Shown: piece after piece, positions 1 to 12,200 of the stretch
Position numbering within the stretch: the stretch's first letter is position 1
Layout of the letters: every line of letters starts with the position of its first letter
DNA from: Cyrtodaria siliqua
Lineage: Eukaryota > Mollusca > Bivalvia > Adapedonta > Hiatellidae
DNA length: 64,000 bases
Reading direction: 5' to 3'
Assembly: GCA_037043455.1 (NCBI GenBank)
Contig: JAWPHD010000240.1
Location: 248,001 to 312,000 of the forward strand
Made by a program: the position numbers and the translations under genes
The notes under the pieces: generated by a model
Databases searched by the model: none
What the model was told of the DNA's origin: nothing
The model's input: only the letters and a program-made list of their open reading frames with translations

Positions 1-57
1 CCCCAGCACGCGCTAAATGCCACTATGCTTGAAAATAATCCTGTGGAGAACCCTGAT

Positions 58-640
58 GTGTGTATTTAATATTGTGTATACATGTGTATATAATACTGTG
101 CATATGTGCGTATGTAATAGTGTGTATATGCATATATGTAATAGTGTGTATATGCATGTATGTAATACTGTGTATACATGTGTATGTAATACTGTGTAGA
201 TGTGTGTATGTAATACTGCATGTAGGCGTGTATGTTATACTGTGTATATGTGCGTATGTAATATGGGTATACGAGTGTATGTAATACTGTGTAGACATGT
301 ATATGTAATACTGTGTATATGTAATACTGTGTATACATTTGCATGTAATACTGTGTCTGAGCGAGTATGTAATACTGTGTATACGTGTGTATGTAAATAC
401 TGTGTAATAACGTGTATATGTGTATGTAATACCGTGTATACATGTGAATGTAATACTGTGTATACATTTGTATGTAATAATACTGTGTATACGTGTAAAA
501 TACTGTGTATATGTGTATGTAATACCGTGTATACAAGTGTATGTAATACTGTGTATATGTGTGTCTGTAATATTGTGTATATGTCTGCATGTAAGACTGT
601 GTATATGCATGTATGTAATACTGTGTACCAATAATCAGAG
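58..640. repeat. Minisatellite, 21-22 bp unit
   Basis: Degenerate tandem copies of tgtaatactgtgtatatgtg plus 1-3 bases, about 26 copies, open in several frames on both strands only because stops are rare in the unit. No coding evidence. Confidence 0.9.
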
Positions 641-2030
641 TGCTGCACACCAAATTTATGGCTGCTCCCTGAAGGTCATGGTTCATGGGTCAAGGCCATG
701 CAATTTTCATGTCCATTTCAATTCATAATTTCCCTTTGATGAGATTTTTACCTTATTTTCAGTCGGTGATAGAATTTGTGCTACTTGGGTTTTATCCTTA
801 CGTTCTATAGCAAAATAAAAATCTAGAGCTGAGTAAAAAGACGATAGTTTTTAAGAATCGATTTTAAAAGATACATATATTGAATCAATTTGCATAAATG
901 TGCATGAAATATGCAGGGTTTTAAAAGAATAACACCGTAAATCCTTTAATTTTTAATCACCAACCAAAAAGAAAAGTTGTGTCAAATTTCTGGTCACTGA
1001 TTGATCAGTCTATTTTGATGATGCTTTATCGAAATTATGTATTAAAGACAAAGTTTCATAAACATTGCCCCTCAACACCCCAAAAACAATGTCAAAGTTG
1101 CAATATATCTAACAAGAGCTGTCAGGGCACTCGATCGGCCATTTTTAGGGCCAAAATTCAGCGCCATTCCCCTCCCCTAAAAGTATATATTTTACCCTTT
1201 TCCTGTGAAAAACTTCCCTATTAAAAAATTATTTAAAAAATGTATGTATATCATTTTATATTTGTTTTTTTTTATTAGAAAATGTTTAACTCCAATACAG
1301 GACAACAGCATACTTTTTGTAATTTGGAATAGTACATTCTTGGTGCCACTTAAATAATAAAAAAACTTATCGTGTTTGTGTTTCTTAGAAAGTCCCTTTT
1401 GATATGAAAACAATGCACAATCTCCCTTCCTGAGGGCCCTGGCCCCAGTCCCCCAAAAGCTGACTAGTGCCCTGGCTTTCGGAGAACAGTGCAGCTCGAT
1501 TATTTGAATTTTCAGAGAACAAGAAATTATCCACCCGGCCTACCATCAGAAAAAATAAGTGAAAACACAGGGGCAAGATGGATGTGTCAAGAAGGAAAAC
1601 ATTTGGAATTTTCATTAAGTTGAGGGCCACAATTTTTCTGTGACAAAACGGAGGTAATTTCATAATAACTCTTTCAAAGGATACATAATGCAAATTTTTA
1701 AGTTGAAAATTTGAAGAAAAAAATATGTTAAAAGTAATTAAGTGCATTTGACCTTTGGGCCCATTTGTGACCTTGACCTTTCATCCAATGACCTTGAACT
1801 CAAAAGATACGATCATCGTACGATTAACCTGATGCTAAGAGCCTGTCAATACATAAATGCAATTTGTGACCATGAACTTTGACCTATAGACCCCATAAAA
1901 TTCTTTGAATAGTCAAGCTAAAAATATCAAATTATTTGTACAGTTTGACACAGGAGCTAGGTCCACAAAGGTGGGGAAGAAGCCTAGGGTCTACACTGGT
2001 TGGATGGTTGTATCCGTCTGTTAATGTCCA
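641..2030. other. No gene seen; dispersed-repeat-like DNA
   Basis: AT-rich sequence with no exon signal I can support. From about 1745 the phrase gaccttgacctttcatcc marks a dispersed repeat family also seen at 12-13.5 kb. This stretch should be DDX11 intron if that gene continues to the left. Confidence 0.5.
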
Positions 2031-2480
2031 CTAAGTGTATATATGGTTATAGGGTGGGGATCTCAATGGTTTACAAGTTATGACCCAGGGGCTATGTCGC
2101 CAGGGGTGGGGAACGAGTCCAATTTCTATGCTGGTTGGATGGTTGTAAACGTCTATTCATGCCCAGTAAGTGTATATATGGTAATATGGTGGGGATCTCA
2201 ACGGTTTCCAAATTATGACCCAGAGGCTATGTACCCAGGGTTTGGGAAGGTGATCGGAGTCTATGCTGGTTGAGTGGTTGTATCCATATGTTCATGCCCA
2301 GTAAGTGTATATATGGTTATAGGATGGGGATCTCAATGGTTTCCAAGTTATGACCGAGTTGCTATGTCCCCAGGGGTGGGTGGTTATATCTGTCTGTTCA
2401 TGCCCGGTATGTGTATAATTATATGGTTATAGGGTGGGGATCTCAACGTTAACTAAGTTATGACGCAGGGGCCACACCCA
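2030..2480. repeat. Tandem repeat of about 130 bp, four copies
   Basis: Recurring phrases atatggttatagggtgggga, tctcaa(t/c)ggttt, aagttatgaccca and gtccccaggggtgggg begin near 2040, 2175, 2312 and 2420, diverged by roughly 10-20 percent. Confidence 0.75.
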
Positions 2481-3339
2481 CACCCTCATGTTTCACCTCT
2501 TGTGACTCCCAGGGTGGGTCCAATTTTGACCCAAGGTCACCATTTGAACAAACTTGGTAGAGGACTACTAGACGATGCTATATTCAAAATATCTAAGCTG
2601 CAGCCCTTTTTGTTTCGGAAAAGATTTTTAAGTGTTTTTCCTATATACTTCTATGTAAAAATATGACATTTTTACCAATTTAGGGGCCACAATTTTGTCA
2701 AAATGAATGGAAGAGTTATGGGGATTGTTGGATAAGGTACAGAAATTGATGTGAAATATTAGTTTAAAATTTTAATGCAATAACAGAATAAGGGAAACAT
2801 AAGTATAACGTTTTAATGCATAGCTTGAGTAGTTTTGAAGTTATAAATCTATTGCACAAAAACTTAAAGGTGCAGCTGGGGATGCCGACGCCAAGGTGAG
2901 TAGGATGACTCTCCCTATTCTTCGAATAGTCGAGCTAAAAATACATAAAATAACTGAATACCTGTCTGGAGCCAAGGGAGATGACTCTGGTAGCATCACC
3001 AAATGGAGACTTGATTACCTCCCTCACAAACTGAGACAGTTGAGAATGGGTTCTGCTACAGAAATAAATCTGAAATATCCAAAAAAAATATTATTATGCT
3101 TTAGTCAGTATTTCATTGTCGTCAAGCTTGTTAATGTTGAAGTGGCCTGTATGGTCAAATGCTTACAATCACGCTTTCAAACGCTGTAGCAGCGTCACTG
3201 ACATTTCCATTGTATTTGCACAGTTGTAAATCATGTAATTGAAAATAACACCTGTTAGAATGATTGGTGTACTCTAACTACCAGTTATCGGAAGTTAGAG
3301 TATGGCATTCAGATAAAATGGACACGCTACAAAACAGTG

Positions 3340-3826
3340 TATTTTATCATCATCATCACTATCTTCCCCATCACATCATCACCTACCTTCGTACAGTGTA
3401 TTTTATCATCATCAGTTTCATCATCACTGTCTTCCTCATCATATCATCACCTACCATGGTACAGTGAATTTTATCATCATCATCATCACTGTCTTCCTCA
3501 TCACATCATCACCTACCTTGGTACAGTGTATTTTATCATTACTGTCTTCCTCATCACATCATCACCTACCATGGTACAGTGTATTTTATCATCATCACTG
3601 TCTTCCTCATCACATCATCACTTACCTTGGTACAGTGTATTTTATCATCATCACTGTCTTCCTCATCACATCATCACCTACCTCGGTACAGTGTATTTTA
3701 TCATCATCATCATCATCATCATAACTGTCTTCCCCATCACATCATCACCTACCCAAGTACAGTGTATTTTATCATCATCATCAATGTCTTCCTCATCACA
3801 TCATCACCTACCATGGTACAGTGTAT

Positions 3827-3888
<62 letters not shown>

Positions 3889-4189
3889 TGTCTTCCCCAT
3901 CACATCATCACCTACCTTGGTACATGTATTTTATCATCATCAGTGTCAACATCATCATCATCACTGTCTTCCCCACCACATCATCACCTACACTAGTACT
4001 GTGTATTTTATCATCATCATCATCATCACTGTCTTTCTCATCACATCATCACCTACCATGGTACAGTGTATTTTATCATCACTGTCTTCCTCATCACATC
4101 ATCACCTACACTGGTACAGTGTATTTTATCATCATCATCATCACTGTCTTCCTCATCACATCATCACCTACCTTGGTACAGTGTATGTT

Positions 4190-4250
<61 letters not shown>

Positions 4251-4992
4251 CTGTCTTCCCCATCACATCATCACCTACCATGGTACAGTGTATTTTATCA
4301 TCATCATCATCATCAATGTCTTCCTCATCACATCATCACCTACCATGGTACAGTGTATTTTATCATCATCATCATCATTATCATCATCACTGTCTTCCCC
4401 ATCACACCATCACCTACCTTGGAACATGTATTTCATCATCATCAGTGTCATCATCATCACTGTCTTCCCCCATCACATCATCACCTACACTAGTACAGTG
4501 TATTTTATCATCATCATCATCACTGTCTTCCTCATCACATCATCACCTACCATGGTACATGTATTTTATCATCATCAGTGTCAACATCATCATCACTGTC
4601 TTCCCCACCACATCATCACCTACACTAGTACTGTGTATTTTATCATCATCATCATCATCATCACTGTCTTTCTCATCACATCATCACCTACCATGGTACA
4701 GTGTATTTTATCATCACTGTCTTCCTCATCACATCATCACCTACCATGGTACAGTGTATTTTATCATCACTGTCTTCCTCATCACATCATCACCTACACT
4801 GGTACAGTGTATTTTATCATCATCATCATCACTGTCTTCCTCATCACATCATCACCTACCATGGTACAGTGTATTTTAGCATCACTGTCTTCCTCATCAC
4901 ATCATCACCTACACTGGTACAGTGTATTTTATCATCATCATCATCACTGTCTTCCTCATCACATCATCACCTACCTTGGTACAGTGTATTTT

Positions 4993-5035
<43 letters not shown>

Positions 5036-5833
5036 CTGTCTTCCCCATCACATCATCACCTACCATGGTACAGTGTATTTTATCATCATCATCATCATCA
5101 TCATCAATGTCTTCCTCATCACATCATCACCTACCATGGTACAGTGTATTTTATCATCATCATCATCATTATCATCATCACTGTCTTCCCCATCACACCA
5201 TCACCTACCTTGGAACATGTATTTCATCATCATCAGTGTCATCATCATCACTGTCTTCCCCCATCACATCATCACCTACACTAGTACAGTGTATTTTATC
5301 ATCATCACTGTCTTCCTCATCACATCATCACCTACCATGGTACAGTGTATTTTATAATCACATCATCACCTACACTGGTACAGTGAATTTTATCATCATC
5401 ATCATCATCATCATCACTGTCTTCCTCATCACATCATCACCTACCATGGTACAGTGTATTTTATCATCACATCATCACCTACACTGGTACAGTGAATTTT
5501 ATCATCATCATCATCACTGTCTTCCTCATCACATCATCACCTACCTTGGTAGTGTGTATTTCATCATCATCATCATCATCATCATCATTATCATCATCAT
5601 TATCATCATCATCACTGTCTTCCCCATCACATCATCACCTACCCTGGTACAGTGTATATTTTATCATCATCATCATCATCACTGTCTTTCTCATCACATC
5701 ATCACCTACCATGGTACAGTGTATTTTATCATCACTGTCTTCCTCATCACATCATCACCTACCATGGTACAGTGTATTTTATCATCACTGTCTTCCTCAT
5801 CACATCATCACCTACACTGGTACAGTTTATTTT

Positions 5834-5882
<49 letters not shown>

Positions 5883-6061
5883 ATGTCTTCCTCATCACAT
5901 CATCACCTACCATGGTACAGTGTATTTTATCATCATCATCGTCATCATCATCATCACTGTCTTCACCATCACGTCATCAACTACCTTGGTACATGTATTT
6001 TATCATCATCAGTGTCATCATCATCATCATCACTGTCTTCCCCCATCATATCATCTCCTAC
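3340..6061 (-). repeat. DDX11 exon-intron-junction satellite (about 40 copies)
   Basis: On the minus strand each unit reads (GAT)n, aaaatacactgtacca, then (a/t)ggtaggtgatgatgtgat, then gaggaagacagt and back to (GAT)n. This is the 3' end of DDX11 exon 7 (…GATAAAATACACTGTACTAAG) plus the start of its intron (GTAGGAGATGATATGATG). About 40 units of 50-110 bp; most length variation is in the trinucleotide run, which reaches about 23 repeats at 3827-3889. Larger blocks of several units are themselves duplicated (for example 4430-4700 and 5220-5480). The long open frames on the plus strand (Ser, His or Ile runs) are artefacts of the trinucleotide. Confidence 0.93.
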
Positions 6062-6268
6062 CTTAGTACAGTGTATTTTATCTTCATCAGCGTCATCTTC
6101 ATCATCATCATCGCTGTCTTTTCCATCACTATCATACTCGTCCAGAATCAAGTTTTCATCATCATCTAGACCAGGGTCCTCGGCGGACTGTTTCTCCACT
6201 TCTGACCTGTATGCATCTTTGATGTCGGTGGATGCACCTTTCATCAGGTCATCAAACTCATCGTCCAA
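6062..6268 (-). CDS. DDX11: DDX11 exon 7: acidic linker before motif Ia
   Basis: 207 nt (69 codons), acceptor GTTCAG, donor AAG|GTAGGAGATG at 6061-6060. Contains [18 protein letters not shown] and an Asp/Glu run, ending EDKIHCTK. In DDX11 the next residues should begin motif Ia (YxSRTHSQ type); they are not in the window. The last ~57 nt of this exon and the first ~25 nt of its intron are the seed unit of the satellite that fills the rest of the intron. Confidence 0.85.
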
Positions 6269-9200
6269 CTGAACTCTCTATGTACAAATTTTAAAATAGG
6301 TCAATGTACTGGATAATGGAATTTATACAAAAACGTTACTCTGATCAGAATGTATACAAATAGTTTGTAAACTGTGAATGTAATGTAATAGATCAACAGC
6401 CTTAATGTTGAACAAGGCAAAGAAGTACTGCAAGCAATAACTTTTTCGATTTGGGTCTAAAGGTAAAAGTCAACTATAGCAAAAAGTTTAAAGTGTGAGT
6501 GTGACCTATTAAGCAGGCAATATCCCACTTCCCTGTGTAAAAGTGATACCCCACTTCCCTGTGTAAAAGCGATACCCCACTTCCCTGTGTAAAAGCAATA
6601 CCCCACTTTCCTGTGTGAAAGCCGGTGATACCCCATTTCCCTTTGTGAAAGCCGGTGATACCCCATTTCCCTTTATGAAAACCGGTGATACCCCATTTAC
6701 CTTTGTGAAAGCCAGTGATACCCCATTTCCCTTTGTGAAAGCCGGTGATACCCCATTACCCTTTGTGAAAGCCGGTGATACTCCATTTCCCTTTGTGAAA
6801 GCTGGTGATACCCCATTTCCTTTGTGAAAGCCAGTGATACCCCATTTCCCTTTGTGAAAGCCGGTGATACCCCATTTCCCTTTGTGAAAGCCGGTGATAC
6901 CCCACTTCCCTGTGTGAAAGCCAGAGTATAACTTTGAATTTAAATATATAATAGTTTAATAGATGAAAAGTCATTCTTTAGAGCCGTTGAAAGCATGCAA
7001 GGAAGTGACTCTTTTACTTTCTTGATTGGACTTGTTTATATCAATTAGGGTTATTGCATTAACCCTTAACCCGCTAACCACGTCTATAATAGCCTTTGCG
7101 TAAATTGTAAACATATATCAGCCTGCGAGGCTGATCAGGGTTTACAATGTCTGGTTGCTGATCAGTCATTTCCCCCAAAACACCTCTTTGTCACATAAAT
7201 GGAATGGTCTTAATTCAAAGAAAGAACAGTCCATTATATAATATATGTAGCGGGTTAAAGGTTAAAATGTACATCAGGAAGACACTTTTGAAATGGAACA
7301 CCCACACATAGATGCATAAACCAACTTTTTGAAAATAGGATTCACCCATAGATGTTTATTAAATTGCCTTCCTGGGGTACCGCATATTTTTGAATGGAAT
7401 AGCCCTTAGTCTGGATTCCCATGAAAAGCAAACACTGAATTAAATTACCTTTCTTTTTTTTGTATGTTTGGACTTCTTTATATCAGTCAGTCTGGACTCT
7501 CTCTTCAATCTGTGTTCAACCTCATCCTGACAAAGTATTTCACACAAAATAAATTCAAAAGAATAAACTAGAAGGGTTTTCCATGGAACATTTGTGTCGC
7601 CTGCCATGTGCGTATTTCAGAAAGGATAATCTTAACTATAAAGTCTGAATACAAGGGTGCAATCCTTCATGAATTATGGAGCAGACATTTTTTTTAAAGT
7701 GTTAAAGTTGATGAAAAGTGGCACACATCTGCATTGGATAATTAATAAGGAAAAACTGTATAAAGTTTCATGACCATAGGTCAATATTTTGCAAAGTTAT
7801 GAACCATGTTAGGTTGCAGGTTAAAGTTCTAAGAAAAGGGGCATAACTCTGCCAAATGAAAGTCAGAGTTATTGGACATGTCTACCAATATTCCTTTGGT
7901 TAAGATGAAGATGTGTGTGAAGTTTCATGAAGATAGGCCAACTACTTTTCAAGTTATGGCCAGTTATGAGCTTGGTGAGGTTGCAGGTTAAAGTTTAATG
8001 AAAGGGGGCATAACTCTGCCAAAATGAAAGTCCGAGGTAAGTGTAATGACATTCTTTGAGGTAACATGAAGATGTGTATGAAGTTTCATGAACATAGGTC
8101 AAGTGCTTTTCAAGTTATGGCCAAGGTTAGGTTGCAGGTTAAAGTGTGACAAACAGACGACAGACGACATCAGACGACGACAGACGACGCACAAAGCGAT
8201 TCCTAAGTGTCCACTCTGGCAGTCACATAATGGCTGCTTGTAAATAACTCTCATTTCTTTTTGTAAAATGGCATTTTTAATAATTTAAAGTACCATTTTG
8301 GGTTTATATCACATTGTTGATATATTTGCTACATTTTTCAAGCATTGTCAAGTTAAAATTGTGTTTTTTTTTGTGTTTTTTTGCTTACAGGGAAATGAGT
8401 GTATGAATACAATATTTTGGCATCTCAGTGTTTATGTTTTTAAAGGGAGCATTCATTCATGAGACAAGTTCTTTCTTAGTAGATACATGACCCCACTTTT
8501 CTGTGGATTTTTTTGGCAGAATTTAATGTTATTCTTTTTTATCATGCCGATACAGTTGCTGCCACGCGGATAACAACTTTTTCGCAGCATCCCCGCGGCC
8601 GTTTTTCAATCGAAGTCACAGATCCCCGCGATCGTACCGCGGATTGTCACCTGAAATATCGCGGGGATACCCTGCGACCGTAAAAATTGCCGCGATTGCA
8701 AAATCCAGTCTCGAAAGAAAGCAATCACCGCGATTCTCTGTGATAGGTTCGCGGGTGAACGTGGGGGAAATTAGAGCAGGGATCAATAAAAAATGTAATA
8801 AAACTGATAAATACAATGAATAAATTTCGAAAGCAATACATATTTCAAACTTTTAATGCATTAAATAACACGTATTTTTCGTTTTTGTTGTCCAAAAGTC
8901 TCATTTCTCTTCACCGGACATTAACTGGCTACCCACAATCCTTTGCGATGTGTGTACCTATTAACAAGGCGGTTGATGACCCGGAATTCTTTACAATTTT
9001 TTCGGATTATTTCTGACTAAAGAACCCATCGATGTATTAATAATCAACAGCAGAATAGTAAAATGTGTTACGATTAATTAAAACTATAATTCTAATTTTC
9101 AGTATGAGAATTACTAATTGAATTTTTATGTTCAGTCACCGCGAAATCGGTAATATGAACCGCCATATAACTATCGTGAATACATTATCCGGGCATTTGA

Positions 9201-12200
9201 ATCTTCCAAAAACAAAATAAAATTGTCTTCTGCTTTGATTTTTTAATAGTTATTGAATAATAATGCATTAAATTGACTGCAAAAGTGTACATTGATACTG
9301 AAGGTAAATCGCGGCGATGGCCTGCAATTTCACACCGGGTAAAGCGGTGTGCGAATCAAAACGGATCACGGCGAATCTTGTTGATTGTGTCGCGGTGGTC
9401 AAAAGTTATTGTCCCAGCATTGAGTGGACTGTCCGCCGACCGCGGGGACAAAATCAGCGTGTCTGCGGTGAGATAAAATCCCCGCGTTAAGTGTGATTAG
9501 TCGTAATCTGCGTGGCAGCAACTGTATGTACTTTTCTGCCTAATAATGGGGTGTCTAATAAATTAGGCTTGGCACGAAAATGAAGAATGGCGAGGCTAAT
9601 AAACTTGACAGTAAAAGGCAGTGACACAATTTTCTCTATTTAAATTGGGCCTAGATATGAATGACAACATTGGGCCTAGATATGAATGACAACATGGCAT
9701 TTAAATTTTAATTCATGCACAACTCCGTGTAAAAATCAATGGGCGTGTTACACCTCAACAGCTCTTTGTATATTTCTTCTTATTTGGAGAGCTTCCGAAC
9801 GTCTTTTTGTACGTCGATAGTAAAGTAAATGCTTTTATTTGGTGTATTTTGTTCACTTTTTCCAGTTTGACATACCTTGATTTTTTTACTTTTCTCTTCT
9901 GTTTCCTGCTTATGTTTGAAGTCAGATATCCAATCAGGCTCTGTGAAGTATAAATGTCTGGATGATATATCAAACCCGATACTATTGTCCATATCAAGAA
10001 TAAAACTGATCAATTGTCAGTCTGGAGGGCTAAGATTTAAAAAAAAAAAATTATTACATTGGAAAAAAGATTCGGCCAACTATTGCCTTGTAAAATGAAC
10101 ATACAGCCTTACAAGCCAGAGATATGATTATATCTACATGCCGAGGATGTCTTTCAATGTCATAACTTGTACATATAATTAATAAAATATGTTTATACTA
10201 ACAAAGCAGATGCCTTGTAAAACACATGACTAATGCAATCCCAGTACCAGGCATCTGAATATCAAAACTTGTATGGTACCCAGCAACATCTAAGCATCAA
10301 AGTATTATGGTACATGCAAGCATCAAAGTATTATGGTACCCAGCAACATGCAAGCATCAAAGTAGTATGGTACCCAGCATTGAACATGTACGCATCAAAG
10401 TATTATTGTACCCAGCAAAATCTATGCATCAAAGTATTATGGTACATGCAAGCATCAAAGTATTATGGTACCCAGCAACATGTAGGCATCATAGTATTAT
10501 GGTACCCAGCAACATCTATGCATCAAAGTATTATGGTACATGCAAGCATCAAAGTAGTATGGTACCCAGCAACATGTAAGTATCAAAGTAGTATGGTACC
10601 CAGCAACATGTAAGAATCAAAGTAGTATGGTACCCAGCAACATAGTGATGTACCGATTAATCGATAGTAACCGATCATCAGTTACTTGGGCATCCGATTA
10701 TGATGATCGATTATGAAAGTCTATAACCAATTATCGGTTGAATGTAAACATGCAATTAATGTTCAAAATAGAAATAAACGTGATTTTCCAGGAGACAACA
10801 CTTGTGAAAATGAACGTATAAACAAATAAACAAATTTATTATAATTATTTTGCTGATGAAATGGCAATGGCATAAAATACAAGACAGGAAGGAATACATG
10901 CTTATAATTATCAGAAAGATTGATTGGTTACATTCAACCGATTGGTTACATTCAACCGATTGTAACCGATGACCGATTGTAAATTTCAACCGATCGCCCA
11001 TCACTACAGCAACATCTAAGCATCAAAGTATTATGGTACCAAGCATACAAGCATCAAATTATTACGGTACCCATGCAACATCTTAGCATCAACATATTAT
11101 AGTACCCAGCAGCATCAAAGTAATATGGTACCAAGCATGCCAGCATCAAAGTTAGTATTATGGTACCAAGAATGCAAGCATCAATGTAGTATGGTACCAA
11201 GAATGCAAGCATCAAAGTATTATGGTACCATGAATGCAAGCATCAAAGTATTATGGTACCGATCATGCAAGCATCAAAGTATTATGGTACCAAGAATGCA
11301 AGCATCAATGTATTATGGTACCAAGAATGCAAGCATCAAAGTATTATGGTACCAAGAATACAAGCATCAGAGTATTATGGTACCAAGAATACAAGCATCA
11401 GAGTATTATGGTACCAAAAATGCGAGCATCAAAGTATTATGGTACCAAGAATGCAAGCATCAGAGTATTATGGTACCAAGAATACAAGCATCAGAGTATT
11501 ATGGTACCAAAAATGCGAGCATCAAAGTATTATGGTACCAAAAATGTTAGCATCAAAGTATTATGGTACCAAGAATGCGAGAATCAAAGTATTATGGTAC
11601 CAAGAATGCAAGCATCAAAGTATTATGGTACCAATAATGCAAGCATCAAAGTATTATGGTACCAAGAATGCAAGCATCAAAGTATTATGGTACCAATAAT
11701 GCAAGCATCAAAGTATTATGGTACCAAGAATGCAAGCATCAAAGTATTATGGTACCAAGAATGCAAGCATCAAAGTATTATGGTACCAAGCATAGTATCA
11801 AGCATATTCATTCACACCAGTATAAAGTTAGGATGATTAAACAATTTCATTTTAAAGGAAGCTTTTTAAAAGAATACAAAAATAAATACAATTACGCTTA
11901 TTAATTACCATTATTTTCAGTGTGTCCTTTATTTATTTCACTCAATGCTTTTAAAACCTAATAAACTAACTTATGTATGCATTTTTTGATATCGGGTACA
12001 AGCAGATAGAGCAAGAAATGTCTGTAAGTGACAAATGCCCCCAAAATGAACTTCGACATCTAAGTTTGACCATGACCTTGGAGCCACGAACCTGGATTTG
12101 GTGCGCGACACGTCGTCTTGTTGTGGTGAGTACTTGTGCCAAGTTATTTGAAAATCAGTCCACGAATGTCAAAGTTATTAACCAGATACAAAAGCACTTT

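Noticed and set aside
4066..6066. 666-codon open frame on the plus strand (Ser/His/Ile runs)
   Set aside because: It is the complement of the DDX11 junction satellite; homopolymer runs come from the ATC triplet, and the unit frame wanders between neighbouring ORFs.
9273..9476. Open frame with basic residues inside the 8553-9524 element, considered as transposase
   Set aside because: 67 codons, no recognisable DNA-binding or DDE motif.
10240..11800. CRISPR array
   Set aside because: Regular repeats but no distinct spacers; the genome is eukaryotic and the unit is a contiguous minisatellite. The same applies to the 38, 26 and 27 bp arrays.
11125..11836. Overlapping 140-200 codon frames on the plus strand
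   Set aside because: All three frames of the 31 bp minisatellite stay open and encode the same 31-residue cycle; not a gene.
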